Source of the DNA: Wolfiporia cocos
Taxonomy: Eukaryota > Basidiomycota > Agaricomycetes > Polyporales > Phaeolaceae
Direction of reading: 5' to 3'
DNA length: 64,000 nt
Assembly: GCA_029448655.1 (NCBI GenBank)
Contig: JACCLO010000013.1
Span: 434,001 to 498,000, forward strand
Positions 11,962 through 23,471 of this stretch are shown here, one piece after another. Within the stretch, counting starts at the first letter, position 1; the number at the start of each line of letters is the position of its first letter. The notes beneath the pieces were generated by a model. That model ran no database searches, was not told the origin of the DNA, and was given only the letters and a program-made list of their open reading frames with translations. Made by a program: the position numbers and the translations under genes.

Positions 11962-13515
11962 CTAATCAGCCCATTGGCGCAGGAGGTCCAGGTGGATTTT
12001 CGATGACTCTACTCGGTCGTCCTCATTGACCTCGACCGGCTTGTCGAAAAACTCGATCTCGCGCACCACTTTCCCGAGTACGCGTATAGCAGCCTTCTTG
12101 TTGCTACGTGGGAAACAACAATCGTTGCTGAGACGTAGCAGGCGGATAGAGGGCCAGGTCCCCAAAAGCTCTACAATATCTCGTATGACGGCTTTGTCGA
12201 GGTCCCCGTCCTCTAGGACAAGCGTCTCCAATCCAGAGAAGAACGGAGAGTCGCTTGTGAAGTGGCCAAGCAACCAAGAAATAACATTCTCAACGTCACC
12301 CGCGAGTTCAAGGCGGGTGATATTCGGGAGACGGAAAACCGGGTGAATGCTTTCGGATAAAGTGAGATCTTCGAGGTTGACGATCCGGACTGTCCGCAAG
12401 CACGGCATTGGATGTGTGAGCTCGGCAAGAATGCGGAGAACGCCGAATGTCTGCGCCACCCGATCAATGCGATAAGGCTCCGTTGCGTACATCCGCAGGA
12501 TTCTTTCTCCATTCTCTCCGTACCCACATAGGGAGCAGACATCTCCTTGGATCAATAGCGTGTGCACGTATTGCAGACACGCGAAAGCGGCGGTATTGCA
12601 GTTGACCACATCATCGAGGCGTACAATGGTGGTGGGCCAGCACTGGATAGTCAGGCGCAAGGAAGGGGGAAGCTCCGTGATGTCCAACAGACTATTAAGC
12701 AAACTGATGCTCATCGAAAGGATCGCGATACGTAGGCGTGGGAGGGAGACTTGTGGGTGGGGTTTGGCATCGGAGTGCGGCCTATTCCCGAAAACTATAC
12801 AATTGATGAGCACGAGCTTCTCCAGATGAGGAAGATCTGCGAGGACGTCGCGTATGGCTGTGAAGGGGACGATGCGGTGTGAGTCATGCTCGCATACGAT
12901 GCGGAGCGTAGTGAGCCCTGAATACTGTCCGGGACACCAAATCGGTGTGAAGTTCACCAAAGAGAGAGTGGCGAGACGGGGATGCTGGATGATGAGGCGC
13001 GGTCCAACGCCTCTCACGTTATTCTCCAGACGCACCATCAGGTGACGAAGAAAGGGAGCTTCTACGTCGAAGGTCTCGCGACAATGCATGCTCCCCTGTT
13101 CTAGCCGCAGCGTGAGGGACTCAGTCTTCTCCAGCGCGTTTATGCACTGCCGCAGTTTCCCAGTATCATATATTACCCACTTATCGTAGGACAGATTTAG
13201 AGGACAGCCCTGAGCGCGAGCTAAGACGAGTGGAACAGATTGCGCGGATGCGGCAGAGCCGACATCAAGGGTGGCCCAGAGGAATGGATATGCTAATGCT
13301 GTGTCTCGCCACTTCTTGCACACATGTGAGATTGTCAGCTTCGTCCTGATATTTCCGTCATCTGCATGGGAGAATATGAGACACAGTATTTCCGCAGATA
13401 ATCGAAGGATCGGGCAAAGGATGTCGCGCGCACGCAAGGCATCAATCAACATGTCATCCAGTATGTTGTGAATCTCTGCTATTTCATCGTACTCCCGCGG
13501 CCGATCTGACCGCAT
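11962..13515 (-). CDS. F-box protein (single exon, 517 residues)
   Basis: A continuous frame of 517 codons with an N-terminal F-box at about residues 35-85: LSAEILCLIFSHADD, then ISHVCKKWRDTALAYPFLWA. This is the usual Skp1-binding pattern of basidiomycete F-box proteins. The remainder is rich in evenly spaced Leu with stretches such as LPHLEKLVLINC and FSGLETLVLEDGDLDK, like a degenerate leucine-rich-repeat substrate-binding region. The expected role is substrate adaptor of an SCF ubiquitin ligase; the target is unknown. Such genes occur in large, rapidly turning-over families in these fungi. No disabling changes were seen. Confidence 0.88.
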   Translation of the reverse strand: MRSDRPREYDEIAEIHNILDDMLIDALRARDILCPILRLSAEILCLIFSHADDGNIRTKLTISHVCKKWRDTALAYPFLWATLDVGSAASAQSVPLVLARAQGCPLNLSYDKWVIYDTGKLRQCINALEKTESLTLRLEQGSMHCRETFDVEAPFLRHLMVRLENNVRGVGPRLIIQHPRLATLSLVNFTPIWCPGQYSGLTTLRIVCEHDSHRIVPFTAIRDVLADLPHLEKLVLINCIVFGNRPHSDAKPHPQVSLPRLRIAILSMSISLLNSLLDITELPPSLRLTIQCWPTTIVRLDDVVNCNTAAFACLQYVHTLLIQGDVCSLCGYGENGERILRMYATEPYRIDRVAQTFGVLRILAELTHPMPCLRTVRIVNLEDLTLSESIHPVFRLPNITRLELAGDVENVISWLLGHFTSDSPFFSGLETLVLEDGDLDKAVIRDIVELLGTWPSIRLLRLSNDCCFPRSNKKAAIRVLGKVVREIEFFDKPVEVNEDDRVESSKIHLDLLRQWAD

Positions 13516-14480
13516 GACTGCAATCTGATCTCTGTGCAGTGTTCGGAGTTACATATGGCGTTCATGAGAGGCGAGGTGCAAACCTTGGAGCAAGGGTCCT
13601 TAGCGGTGGATGCCAGTATTTGTCAACAACTCTACGTATCATTTTATTGATTTTCGAGATAGGAGGGAGATTGCTATTGCGTTGTAATATCAGACGGTCT
13701 AGTGCTGCTTGCGCGCTCGCGTTCTGTTCAGTGGTAGGGTCCATTTGCCGAGAGACTGTAGGATTCGAAAGCTGGGGCTAGAAGACCAGATCCGAGATCA
13801 AGTAACATGTAGGATGCGATACCTGGACTCGGTGAAACATGGTGCGTAAGCACAGAGCATACAAACGGTAACTAAGAGGGCTTACAAACACTCTGAGTAG
13901 AAGTGGAGAACCTCGTCGATTGAAGTTGGCGGAGGGCATGGATAGTATCAGCTATCGGCGCGTTCTTCTGTTCAGCGCTTAGATTCTATCGCTGCCAGAT
14001 CTGAGACTAAAACGCCGGTGGCTGCAAGTGTTTGTCTCTCACCGCCATCGAGGCCAACGGGCTATTGAAACATCTGCGACGTGCGTGGCCGATTATATTC
14101 GTCATCATAGCGCGCCGACTTTGGCTGCGTTGCTGAGCCGAGATTTCACAGATTGTCCGTGGACATAGACATCCTGCTGTGGCGCCGGAGGAAGTTCCTC
14201 CGCGGAGGGATTGCAATCCATCCGATGGACAACACGAGCTCCAGTACTATGCAGTTGAAGGTGGTAACGAGGTGGGATGAATGCTCAGCCACTGGCATAC
14301 TGGTTGTAACCGCATTCACGACATCCGGCATCAATGCCGGCTGAGGCTGCTCGCGGTATATAAGTCGGTGATGGGTGGACAGGGTGCTCTTTGTCTATAC
14401 GCCACTCATCTCGAGTTTTACATATTCTCAAGCTGACTTCTCTATAACTCTACATCCTTGACTTGTCAGCCTTCCGCACA
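13516..14480. other. Intergenic with TATA box for the downstream gene
   Basis: No gene recognised. TATATAAG at 14357-14364 lies 117 bp upstream of the ATG of the hemerythrin-like copy 1 and probably marks its promoter, leaving a 5' untranslated leader of about 90 nt. Confidence 0.45.
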
Positions 14481-14600
14481 ATGTCGCACTCCGCCGATGA
14501 CTTTGCCCGCGACTTAAACATCATGTGTGAGCTGGCAAAGTGTCCCAAGCCTAGTGATATTTTTGACTGGGTGCAATGGTGCGTTTATGTCTATGTATTA

Positions 14601-15654
14601 TGTCACAAGCCAATTTCAAAGCCTAGTAGTACACCCTAGGTTGACACCCCATTCACGCCATAAGCACGCTACAGCACTCCATCCAAGCCCAGCTGGAATC
14701 CCACGGCAACGCTAGTAGGAGCCCTCCGTTATACAGGCCACTACGGGCACTAGCAGGCCACCAGCAGTCTAACCCTTAAACCAGTCCAAGTCCCGGCAGC
14801 AAGACATACGCTGCCTAGTCCCTAAACCCCGGAGTCACGAGCCGACCCCTAGAACCCAACAGGCTACTATAGCACGACGGCACGCCTTGTACAGATCAGG
14901 CTAAACCATCGCACACTACGCTATACGCCGACTAGGGGCACGGTCTACATCCGCACGTGACCCAGTACACTAAACCTAACACCTCGCGTCTCCAACGTAT
15001 GGACACTCCCCATTACAGGCAATAGACCTAGTCTACGAGTCCACGCTACGGCTTCCCTCCAGTACCGCAACCTCTGGGAACCCGGGCCGTGAACGATCGA
15101 CCCTCAGTACCGTAACTTCGGGAACAGAGGCCCCTGACGCGTCCTCTGACCACACCCTGTATAGACCCCTGCCCGTGGGACGGCAGAACCCTGACCGATG
15201 AACCAACGGTCGTCCCGCCATTACTGGCATGTACCCGACCAACGAGGAACACCGGTCGCATACCCGATCGTGGCAGACCACGCCCGATCACGGACTTAGA
15301 ACCCCGCCATTACCGGCGCACCCACGATCGACGAGAACCACTGATCGAACCCGATAGACTGGCTACTCTACTGATCCGCCCCTTATACGCTACGTCGCCA
15401 TGGACATCCTCGCACAACCAGCGCTCCGATGCCATTACCGGCCCGTAGCTCATAGCCAGTTAGATACCAGTACGTAGACGCCCCAGAGCCCTCGTACACA
15501 TGTACAAACACGATAGGAGTATATATGCCAGACAGTCTTGAGCGTAAACCTCAGACTTGTCTTGGCCTTTGACGGCTAGTGGTCCCGGGACCAGGAAGGC
15601 GCCTTTGAGTGAGCCCCCTTCCCCCGGTTGAGTGCTAGTTTGTTGCTTGTGTCA
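14601..15654 (+). mobile_element. Solo LTR (1054 bp) in the hemerythrin-like intron
   Basis: Starts TGTCACAAGCC and ends GCTTGTGTCA. Its left target duplication TATTA is at 14596-14600. The matching right TATTA is at 23861-23865, on the far side of the full-length element, because that element inserted one base past the LTR end. It has TATA-like GAGTATATATG near 15518 and the CTTGGCCTTTG block found in the complete elements. It is similar in length and word content to the interrupted solo LTR at 3766-6515. Confidence 0.88.
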
Positions 15655-15655
15655 T

Positions 15656-16028
15656 TGACACAAGCGTATTCTCAAGCAACTACTCAGGGGAATATTACTC
15701 GCGTGAAAGCGTATTCCTAGTCTGAGGCTACTCAAGGCAACAAAGGCCAAGACGAGTCTGGGGTGCTCCCTGCTCGTCTGGCTGGTATATATGCTCGTAG
15801 GCTGTTTGTACATGTTTGGCTACTGTACAGTATTACGTAAGCTAGTAGACCGTTTTAGAGTATGGTAAACCCTATTGTAGGTGTAGAGCCACATCAAGGG
15901 TGTCCGGGGTCTTGTGTAGGCACGTGTGGGGTGTTCGGGGTCCTTGCACGTGATGCATGAGCGGGCGCTTAGATAAGATAAGGGTCGTCTCTAGTCGCAA
16001 GCTAATTGGAGAAAATCGGCTTGTGACA
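15656..16028 (-). repeat. 3' LTR of retrotransposon copy 1
   Basis: 373 bp, matching 23484-23856 in every position I compared. It contains the last codons of the polyprotein: the stop is at 15991-15993, inside the LTR. Confidence 0.95.
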
Positions 16029-19000
16029 GTACCCCCTCTTCTAGCTGCGTGTCCCCACGCCCAGCGATCACTTTGTACATAGTTTGGTTAACATGGCACG
16101 GGTGGTCTACGGTTTTGGTGCAGATGTGAGGGTGCGCCAGTTGGAGTGTGTTTAAGACCGGGTAGATCCAGTATCCTATCGATTCAGGTATAGTGGATTC
16201 TATCGGTGTTCCAACGCGTATTCCGTATTGCATGACCCGTGTTCGTGGATCGCAGAACCAGAAGTTACGAGCGACGAGCTTCTTTTCGTAGGCGTAGAAT
16301 GGTATGCTGCCCTTGATTAGAAGCGTGTTGTCTATGTCGTCGTATATAATGAACTCCTTCGGGTTCTCCCTAAGTCCCATTTCCTGAGCTTTTCGTTCGA
16401 AGTCCTCCCACTCTGGATCCCACTTGGTGTTAGAGTGGTCCCAGCCAGTGTTTCTGTTTTTCCACTGGTTGCCTGGAGCGGATGGTCTGGATTCGAAGAA
16501 CTTGGTGACTAGCTCTTGGTAATGGTTCAATCCACGTTTTCGTTCCCATGTTTTAGTCCCATCAGACCATTCGACTTCCAGCTCGATTCGCCCTCGGTCT
16601 TCTCTGGATTCGAGGATCCTGAGAGGCCTGCGAACGTCATTGCTTTCCGTCACTTTACTATGGTCTTGATTGGGGAAGGCGGGCGGTGTGTAGGGTAGGA
16701 GTAAGACCTCGTTGATTACTGGGTATATCCCGCGCATGTCTGCGGGGAGGTCTAGTTCGTATGCTCCATGCCCGACCTTCTTTGTGACTTTGTACGGTCC
16801 AAATCGCTTGGAGTCGAGCTTCTTGGTTGGGTGGCCCATGTTTATGTTACGGCCGTCGACCCAAACCAAGTCGCCTTCGGAGTACGATAGTGGCGATGCC
16901 CGTTTCCTATCGTAGTACTCCTTCATGCGTAGCTTAGCTTTCTCCAGGTTCTGTGAAGCGAGTTTGGATATGGTGTGCATGTGTTCGACCCAATCCCGTG
17001 CTACCCCCTCTTCTTGTTCCGGTGCCTCTACACCTGTGAAGGGGTGATATCCGTGCGTAAGGTAAAAGGGACTATATCCCGTGCTACTGTGTACGTGTGT
17101 CTTGTACGCAAAGCTTGCCAGCGGGAGTAAGTCCGGCCAGTTCGTATGGGTATCATTAATAAATAATCTAAGGTAGACCTCGAGTTCCTGGTTCATACGT
17201 TCCGTTTGCCCGTCTGTCTGTGGGTGGAACGCGGTACTCGGGTTTCCCTGTATGCCTAATCTACGGTATACGTCCTTTATAAATTCTGCTACAAATTGTG
17301 GTCCTCTGTCGCTAAATATTTTCTTTGGTAGTCCGTGTTGTGTATATATTTTGTCTATAAATATGTTGGCCCATCCTTCGGCCGATAGTTTAGTCGTTGT
17401 TGGTACAGCTATATAGTCCTTGGATTTCATATCTACAACTACAATGATGGCGTCGCGACCCTTGGAAGTGGGGAGTCCCGTGATCATGTCGACGGAAATG
17501 TTCTCCCAGTTGTGTGCTGGAGTCGGGTTTGGGTTGAGTGGAGCCGCGCGTTTGGATCGGTCCGGCTTAGCGGCCTGGCACTTTATACAAGCCTTGACGT
17601 ACTGGCGGATGTCTGAGCGCATCTTTGGCCACCAGTAGTGTCGGTGTATGGCAGTGTACGTATTTTCGGTGCCAGGGTGTCCCGCTGAGACGGTGTCGTG
17701 GAATGAAGAAATAATTTTTCCGATTAATTCTTCGTCCCGAGGGATAATTAACCTCCCCCTCCTATATCGCAGACCGTCCTCGGTCGTTTCCCCTACTTCT
17801 ACTCCTTCCTTCCCGTCGTAGAGAGCGGCTTCCGCTTTGACCCTCTCTTTTACTTCGTCGTGGGTGATACCCTTGACTACAGTATAGAATGAGGATCGTA
17901 GCCTTTCTGCGCTATCTTGGACGAAGAGGTGTGGCTTCAGGACGACTTGTCCTTCGAGGTGATCCTTGTCGTTTCCGTGATCACTTCTTCGGGAAAGCCC
18001 ATCGGCCCTTCCATTGGTCTTCCCGGGGATGTGCACGAGTTGTAGGTCGTACTCGGCGAGTTCCGTCATCCACCGGGCTTGTCGCGGATTAATTTTCTGC
18101 GGGGTCTTAAAGTATTCTAAGTTCTTATGGTCCGTCAGTACTTCTACGGGGTGTTTGCCACCCATTACGAAATGTCGCCATTCATCGAGTGCGCGCATGA
18201 TGGCGAGGAGTTCTCTGTCGTAGATCTCGTAGTTCCGTTCTGCCGGTAGCATCGTCTTACTCTGGTAGGCGATGGGTTTCCAGACACCGTCCTGTTTCTG
18301 CATGAGGCAGGCTCCAGTTGCGAAGTCTGAAGAGTCTGCCTCGATGCGGAAAGGGTCGTCGTCGTTTGGTATCCCTAACACGGGTGCTTCGATAAATATT
18401 TTCTTTAATTTATCGAAACACTCTTGTTCTGCCGTACCCCACTGCCAAGGCGTGTCCTTGGTTAGGTTTATCAGTGGGCGTGCTACCGTGGAAAACTTAG
18501 GTATAAATCTCCGGTAGAAGTTTGCGAATCCGATGAAGGATTGCACTTCTTTCTTGTTCCGAGGTGCGGGCCATTCAGCCACTGCCGCCACCTTCGCGGG
18601 ATCCATTCGGATTTCCCCGTGAGAGATTATGTGACCTAAGTATTCTACTTCCGACTTCATAAACTCGCATTTTTCTGGTTTACAAGTCAACTTATTTTGG
18701 CGGAGAACAAGCAGAACCTTGCGCAGGATCTCTTTGTGTTCTGCCTCGGTCTCCGTGAAAACAAGTATGTCGTCTAAGTATACAATGACCTTTCCAGTCA
18801 TTATTAGGTCTCGGAAGATGTCGTTCATCAAGGTCTGGAACGTGCCCGGTGCGTTGCACATTCCGAAGAACATCACTAAGGGTTCGTATAGTCCCCTATT
18901 AGTGATGAAGGCGGCTTTCTCTTCGTCGCCTTCCTTGATTCTGACGTTCGTGTATCCCCAACGAATGTCCAATTTAGAGAAGTACTTAGCTCGTTTCAGC

Positions 19001-22000
19001 TTGTTGAGCAGCTCCGTGATCAGAGGGAGCGGGTACCGGTTCTTCTTGGTCATCTGGTTCAACTTCCGATAGTCCTGAATGGGTCTCAGTTTCCCATCCT
19101 TCTTCTTGACGAAGAAGAATGGTGCCCCCCATGGTGACTTGGATGGTCGTATGCGTCCAGTCCGTAACTGTTCTTCTAAAAAGTCGTCTAGCGCTTCTTG
19201 TTCTCGGGGCGATAGAGCGTAAATCTTGCTGGCGTAGGGTTCGGAGTTTGGTAAGAGTTCTATGGCGTGGTCCCACGGTCGCCTTTCTGGGAGTTGGTCG
19301 AATTCCGTTTCCTTAAACACGTCTTCGAATTCGTGTAAGTACTCGGGGACCACTTCCTCGAAAGTTTTGGCTTCCGTGGTTTTACCGGTGGCGATGGCGA
19401 TCTCGGTTGCCTTCGTCGCGCGGACTCGCTCAGCGATGTCGGCCCGGCACTCTTCCCTATTTCGTAACCATGCGTCAGCAAAGATGTAATAAATATGGTC
19501 ACCGTCCTCGATCTGCTCGTGTTCGCAGTCGCAGGTGAAGGTGATTCGGCGTTTCTTCCAGTCGATGGTGGGATTGTGATCCTCCAACCAATCGAAGCCG
19601 AGGAATATGTCTGCCGAGCTCAGCTCGGTGACGTGGAACTTGCGCGTTTCCAAATGCGTGTCGATCTGCATCTGGAGTTCGACATAGTGCGTCATTTTGC
19701 CCGCAGCGTTGGTACTACCGTCAGCGTTGTACAGTTTGACGGGTCGGTCTAAAGGGAGTTGCTCGAGTTTGTGTTCCTCCACGTAGGCACGACTGATGAC
19801 CGATCCCGTTGAACCGGAGTCTATCAATGCCTTTGTGAAGAGGGCACGTCCGTCAGGGCGGTGGAGGGTGATCGGTACTTCGATCTGCCTTCCCCGTTTT
19901 CCCGTCTGGATTACCACTACATTCCCTCTGAGTTTCTCACCAGTAGAGCCGAACCCCTGTGTTCCGCGTCTGGTTTCCCTGATGCTTTTTACTATGCGCG
20001 TGTCTGGTGTCATGTTGCATTCGAGTATGAACTGGGCGATTCTGTCCCCATACTCGACCTGATAATCTGTTCCAGTCTGATTATTCAGTATGACTTTTAA
20101 CCGACCGGTGTAGTCCTCATCAACTACACCGGCCTCCACGTCCACTCCTTTCAGAGCGAGTCCGGATCGTGGAGCTATGCGGCCGTATACACCGGGTGGC
20201 ATGCGGATCATTATGCCTGTGTCCACGGTGACGCGTTTCCCATTGGGTATAACGACTTCCTCCGCAGAGTGAAGATCGTAACCCGCGGCTCCTTCGCTTT
20301 TGCGCTCAGGGGGGATTGCCCGCGGGTGGTCTAAGTATATGTCGAGCGTGACAGCCTTCTTCTTGGCTCGTCGACGCCGCATTTTCTTTTCCGTCTTTTT
20401 CTGGACTGTAGGCTTAGATGCGTCTGCCATCTGCACATCTGAGTCTACAACCGGGTCTACGTCCATTGGCACATAGTTTACATTAATACTAGAGGAATTA
20501 AGCACGGTTTTATCCTCCCGCCAAGCTCCGGTGGGAGGCTCCTCTGAGGCTGTTACAAACGAATCGTCGGAGCATGTTGAAGCTCCGTCGTCGTCACCAG
20601 GCGCCAAGTCTACAGAACGTGGTACAGATACGTAATCGAATATCGGGGCCCCGGTTCCTAGCCCATATAGTCCATCCACCGGTTCGTTACCCTCCGAGGC
20701 AGATTCGGAGATAGAGACATTTACTGGTTCCTCGATCTCCAGAACTGAAAATTTATTATTAGAGAGGGGACGTACCTGAGTGAATCCGGCTTCCTTCGCA
20801 GCCTCCGGATTTTCTTTGGCCCATGCCGACACCATTCGCACGAAGTCCTCCTGGGATACTTCCCCAAGGACTTTTTCTGCTGGTGGTGCTTCGACGGCCT
20901 GGCGGGTGCGCGCCGGTTGTGAGGGTCCGGCCCCGGTGTTCCCTCCACTGGTAGCTGCTCGGGGCTTCCAGTTGGGTTGGTGCCAGACGGGCTTGTTGCA
21001 GCCCTTCCCTGGTGCCTCTGCTTGTGTCTTGCTACAAGAGTGGCACTTCCTCTTGAGCAAGTTGGCCCGTTCTTCCGCGGTGGGCTCGGACCGCGTGGTT
21101 CCCGATGACGATGTTGTTGCTCGACCTTTTCCTTTGTCGGCGACTCCCTTACCCGTGTCTCGACCGTGGCGCAGTTTTTCCTCGTCGCGGAGACGACGCA
21201 TCGCATTGTCAGTACGGAGGATAGCTTGTTTCCAAGATTCGTAGTCTTCCGGAATCTGGACATTGTATCCTCGTTGCGATTTGTCGTTTACTGTGGCGGC
21301 GACGAAGGCGGAGTGTACTGCCGTGTAGATTTCTTTCGGGATGGCGGAGGTGACCCAGCGATGGACAATCTGGTTCTCCTTGTCGTACTTTGCCTCTGAA
21401 AGAAGTCTTTCCAGCTCCTGGAAGTACTCCTCGCCTTTGCCGATGGTCATGCTGAGTTTTTCCGCGGCGACCGCTGACTTCTTTTCCAAGTCGGGGTCGT
21501 CGAATTTCTGGTGTAGCTCCCAAACAAAGCGTAGCCAACTCAGATGCCATTGTCCGTCACGGTAGTGCTCCCGCGTGAAGGCCGTTACCCATGCGTCTAC
21601 CTTTGGTCCCCGTATCAACGAGATGGCCGTGCCGATCTTTTTGCTGTCTGTGAAGAGCAGCGGCCGATTGTCGTCGATGTACAGTTTAAGGCGCATTACC
21701 CAGGCGATGAAGTTTTCGCCGGTGAAGGGTTCGGGTTCGCGCACCTTGGACTTGTACCGGGGGTCGGGCTGCGGCTCCGGGAGCATTGAGTACGCGTCCC
21801 ATTGCGAGCTCGCCGGTTTCTCGGGCCGCCACATAGACGCACGCGTTCCCGGGAGAGGCGCGGCTCTCCAGGTGTTCACATGCGCTGTCTGTGGTGCTAC
21901 CGACGGAGGGACCGGGGGCTGTGCTGCCATGACCGAGAAAGGGACCTGGGGCGTAAGGACCGGGGGGGTGTAACCTGGCAGGAAGGGGTTCGTCTGCCGG

Positions 22001-22722
22001 GTGCCCGCGTTCGAGGCCGGACGAGTTGCCGAGTTCACCGGTGGGGGAGATCCCATGTGGACGGACCTTACCCAATTTTCAACCGGCCGGAAGCGTTCCT
22101 CCGGAACCGATGGTACTGACCGACGGGGGGCGGAGCGCTGGCTGTGTAGCGAGGCCGCATCTCCTGCCGCGATTGCATCTGCCTGGAGGCGTTGTGCCTC
22201 CCGCAAGAATCGTGCTCCCATGTCGGCGTTCCACACACCGGTTTGAACCATCGTGGCCGCTACCGTCTGACACCGAAAACCGAAGTCCGCCGTGGTAGGG
22301 TTGGGCGGGAACGCCCATTGCAGAGCCAGGGGTGAGTCGATATGTGGAAGAGGACTCGCGCCGCGGACCGTATTGGATTGTTCCCGTGCCAGGTGGAAAG
22401 CCTGGTCCAACCTTTCGATACCCGGACCTTGGTCCTCCTGTGATGCACCGTATGCGAGTGATCGGGCGGGGGGATGACCGTCGAAGGTTCCGGTGTGGAC
22501 TGAGGCGACTTCTACCTGCTGTCGTGGAGCATGGATGCTGTCTGCTACTGAGAGCAGGGCGAAGTCCTCGGGCAATCCGTGTACCTGGTAGTTCACCCAC
22601 TGCCCTGGGTGGAACGGGTTGTTGGTGACGGTGGGGGTGCCGATTACGGTGCCACCGGGAAGTGGTATGTTTTCGGGTCGGGGGTTTCGGATGTAGTTGA
22701 GGTCGTGTTGTGGGGAGGCCAT
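15991..22722 (-). CDS. Gag-dUTPase-protease-RT-RNase H-integrase polyprotein, copy 1
   Basis: Single frame of 2243 codons. The domain order matches that of copy 2 (positions there are offset by a few residues): Gag capsid-like region with EPEPFTGENFIAWVMRLKLY; zinc-knuckle-like CHSC...C...H; dUTPase with all five motifs (AAGYDLHSA, PRSGLALKG, GVVDEDYTGRLKVILNN, DRIAQFI, RGTQGFGSTG); aspartic protease LIDSGSTGSVIS; RT with YLDDILVF; RNase H; integrase HHCC zinc domain and D,D(35)E core; chromodomain-like segment; and a C-terminal extension of about 150 residues. It differs from copy 2 mainly within the first 250 residues (for example an added TVIGTP) and by scattered substitutions. No stop codons or frameshifts, so it could encode a full enzyme set. 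Confidence 0.95.
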   Translation of the reverse strand: MASPQHDLNYIRNPRPENIPLPGGTVIGTPTVTNNPFHPGQWVNYQVHGLPEDFALLSVADSIHAPRQQVEVASVHTGTFDGHPPARSLAYGASQEDQGPGIERLDQAFHLAREQSNTVRGASPLPHIDSPLALQWAFPPNPTTADFGFRCQTVAATMVQTGVWNADMGARFLREAQRLQADAIAAGDAASLHSQRSAPRRSVPSVPEERFRPVENWVRSVHMGSPPPVNSATRPASNAGTRQTNPFLPGYTPPVLTPQVPFSVMAAQPPVPPSVAPQTAHVNTWRAAPLPGTRASMWRPEKPASSQWDAYSMLPEPQPDPRYKSKVREPEPFTGENFIAWVMRLKLYIDDNRPLLFTDSKKIGTAISLIRGPKVDAWVTAFTREHYRDGQWHLSWLRFVWELHQKFDDPDLEKKSAVAAEKLSMTIGKGEEYFQELERLLSEAKYDKENQIVHRWVTSAIPKEIYTAVHSAFVAATVNDKSQRGYNVQIPEDYESWKQAILRTDNAMRRLRDEEKLRHGRDTGKGVADKGKGRATTSSSGTTRSEPTAEERANLLKRKCHSCSKTQAEAPGKGCNKPVWHQPNWKPRAATSGGNTGAGPSQPARTRQAVEAPPAEKVLGEVSQEDFVRMVSAWAKENPEAAKEAGFTQVRPLSNNKFSVLEIEEPVNVSISESASEGNEPVDGLYGLGTGAPIFDYVSVPRSVDLAPGDDDGASTCSDDSFVTASEEPPTGAWREDKTVLNSSSINVNYVPMDVDPVVDSDVQMADASKPTVQKKTEKKMRRRRAKKKAVTLDIYLDHPRAIPPERKSEGAAGYDLHSAEEVVIPNGKRVTVDTGIMIRMPPGVYGRIAPRSGLALKGVDVEAGVVDEDYTGRLKVILNNQTGTDYQVEYGDRIAQFILECNMTPDTRIVKSIRETRRGTQGFGSTGEKLRGNVVVIQTGKRGRQIEVPITLHRPDGRALFTKALIDSGSTGSVISRAYVEEHKLEQLPLDRPVKLYNADGSTNAAGKMTHYVELQMQIDTHLETRKFHVTELSSADIFLGFDWLEDHNPTIDWKKRRITFTCDCEHEQIEDGDHIYYIFADAWLRNREECRADIAERVRATKATEIAIATGKTTEAKTFEEVVPEYLHEFEDVFKETEFDQLPERRPWDHAIELLPNSEPYASKIYALSPREQEALDDFLEEQLRTGRIRPSKSPWGAPFFFVKKKDGKLRPIQDYRKLNQMTKKNRYPLPLITELLNKLKRAKYFSKLDIRWGYTNVRIKEGDEEKAAFITNRGLYEPLVMFFGMCNAPGTFQTLMNDIFRDLIMTGKVIVYLDDILVFTETEAEHKEILRKVLLVLRQNKLTCKPEKCEFMKSEVEYLGHIISHGEIRMDPAKVAAVAEWPAPRNKKEVQSFIGFANFYRRFIPKFSTVARPLINLTKDTPWQWGTAEQECFDKLKKIFIEAPVLGIPNDDDPFRIEADSSDFATGACLMQKQDGVWKPIAYQSKTMLPAERNYEIYDRELLAIMRALDEWRHFVMGGKHPVEVLTDHKNLEYFKTPQKINPRQARWMTELAEYDLQLVHIPGKTNGRADGLSRRSDHGNDKDHLEGQVVLKPHLFVQDSAERLRSSFYTVVKGITHDEVKERVKAEAALYDGKEGVEVGETTEDGLRYRRGRLIIPRDEELIGKIISSFHDTVSAGHPGTENTYTAIHRHYWWPKMRSDIRQYVKACIKCQAAKPDRSKRAAPLNPNPTPAHNWENISVDMITGLPTSKGRDAIIVVVDMKSKDYIAVPTTTKLSAEGWANIFIDKIYTQHGLPKKIFSDRGPQFVAEFIKDVYRRLGIQGNPSTAFHPQTDGQTERMNQELEVYLRLFINDTHTNWPDLLPLASFAYKTHVHSSTGYSPFYLTHGYHPFTGVEAPEQEEGVARDWVEHMHTISKLASQNLEKAKLRMKEYYDRKRASPLSYSEGDLVWVDGRNINMGHPTKKLDSKRFGPYKVTKKVGHGAYELDLPADMRGIYPVINEVLLLPYTPPAFPNQDHSKVTESNDVRRPLRILESREDRGRIELEVEWSDGTKTWERKRGLNHYQELVTKFFESRPSAPGNQWKNRNTGWDHSNTKWDPEWEDFERKAQEMGLRENPKEFIIYDDIDNTLLIKGSIPFYAYEKKLVARNFWFCDPRTRVMQYGIRVGTPIESTIPESIGYWIYPVLNTLQLAHPHICTKTVDHPCHVNQTMYKVIAGRGDTQLEEGVLSQADFLQLACD
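16029..16042 (-). promoter_or_regulatory. Polypurine tract of copy 1
   Basis: On the minus strand the bases next to the 3' LTR read AGAAGAGGGGGTAC, the usual plus-strand primer position. The tract is also coding sequence of the polyprotein. Confidence 0.7.
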
Positions 22723-23471
22723 TGTATTGTACGGAAGTTATGTGTGTAGAATGTAGAGTCGCGAATGACAGCGCTACCCGCCCACTGTGGATCAGCCTAT
22801 AGCTGCGATCGGGGTGGTAACTAGAAACTGTCTTTCCACTCTATTCAGGAACCACCTCTTTTCGGAGATGTGCCAAGAAACGCCGAGGGGTTTTCTTCCC
22901 TCAGCCGGCGAGAAATTCCTGCCTCCGAAACCTCGTCCAGCCCCGAAGCTAATTCGGGATACCGGGGGCACGGGATCTAAACCCTTGTGATGGAGGGTCT
23001 AAAAGACTATCGTAGGGGGCCAAGTGGCCGTATGTGTGAGCTGTGTCGCGCTCCTTCAGCCGCCTTGTGGGGCGCTGGGTTGTGTGGTAACGGGAGGGCG
23101 GTAATGCCCGTATAGTGGCGCGGTAATGCGCGTAAATAGGTGCCCAGTGCCTCTGTAATCTGCCGTAGGGCCCCTTAACGCCTTTGATTATTTCGCGTCG
23201 GGTGCACAATTACTACGGTGGGGTTATAACCCAAAGCCTTTACGCCGCGTTGCACGACGGTGGCCCAGTAGCTTAGAAGCAACGGTAGGAGAGGTCCCCT
23301 ACACGCTGTTCACAAGTGTATGCCCCCAGAACCCAGTCCCTTGTCCCTGGGATACGGGAGGATAAAAGTTTATACACCCGAATCGACCGAAGTCAACTCG
23401 AGGGCGAAGAAACAGTGCACTTTGCCCCTAGTGCGCCGGGGTTGTTCTGGAATGAACTCAGAACGGGGTGG
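22723..23471 (-). other. Untranslated leader of retrotransposon copy 1
   Basis: About 750 bp between the primer-binding site and the gag ATG (22722). No long frame. By position it would carry packaging and translation signals, but none can be identified by eye. Confidence 0.6.
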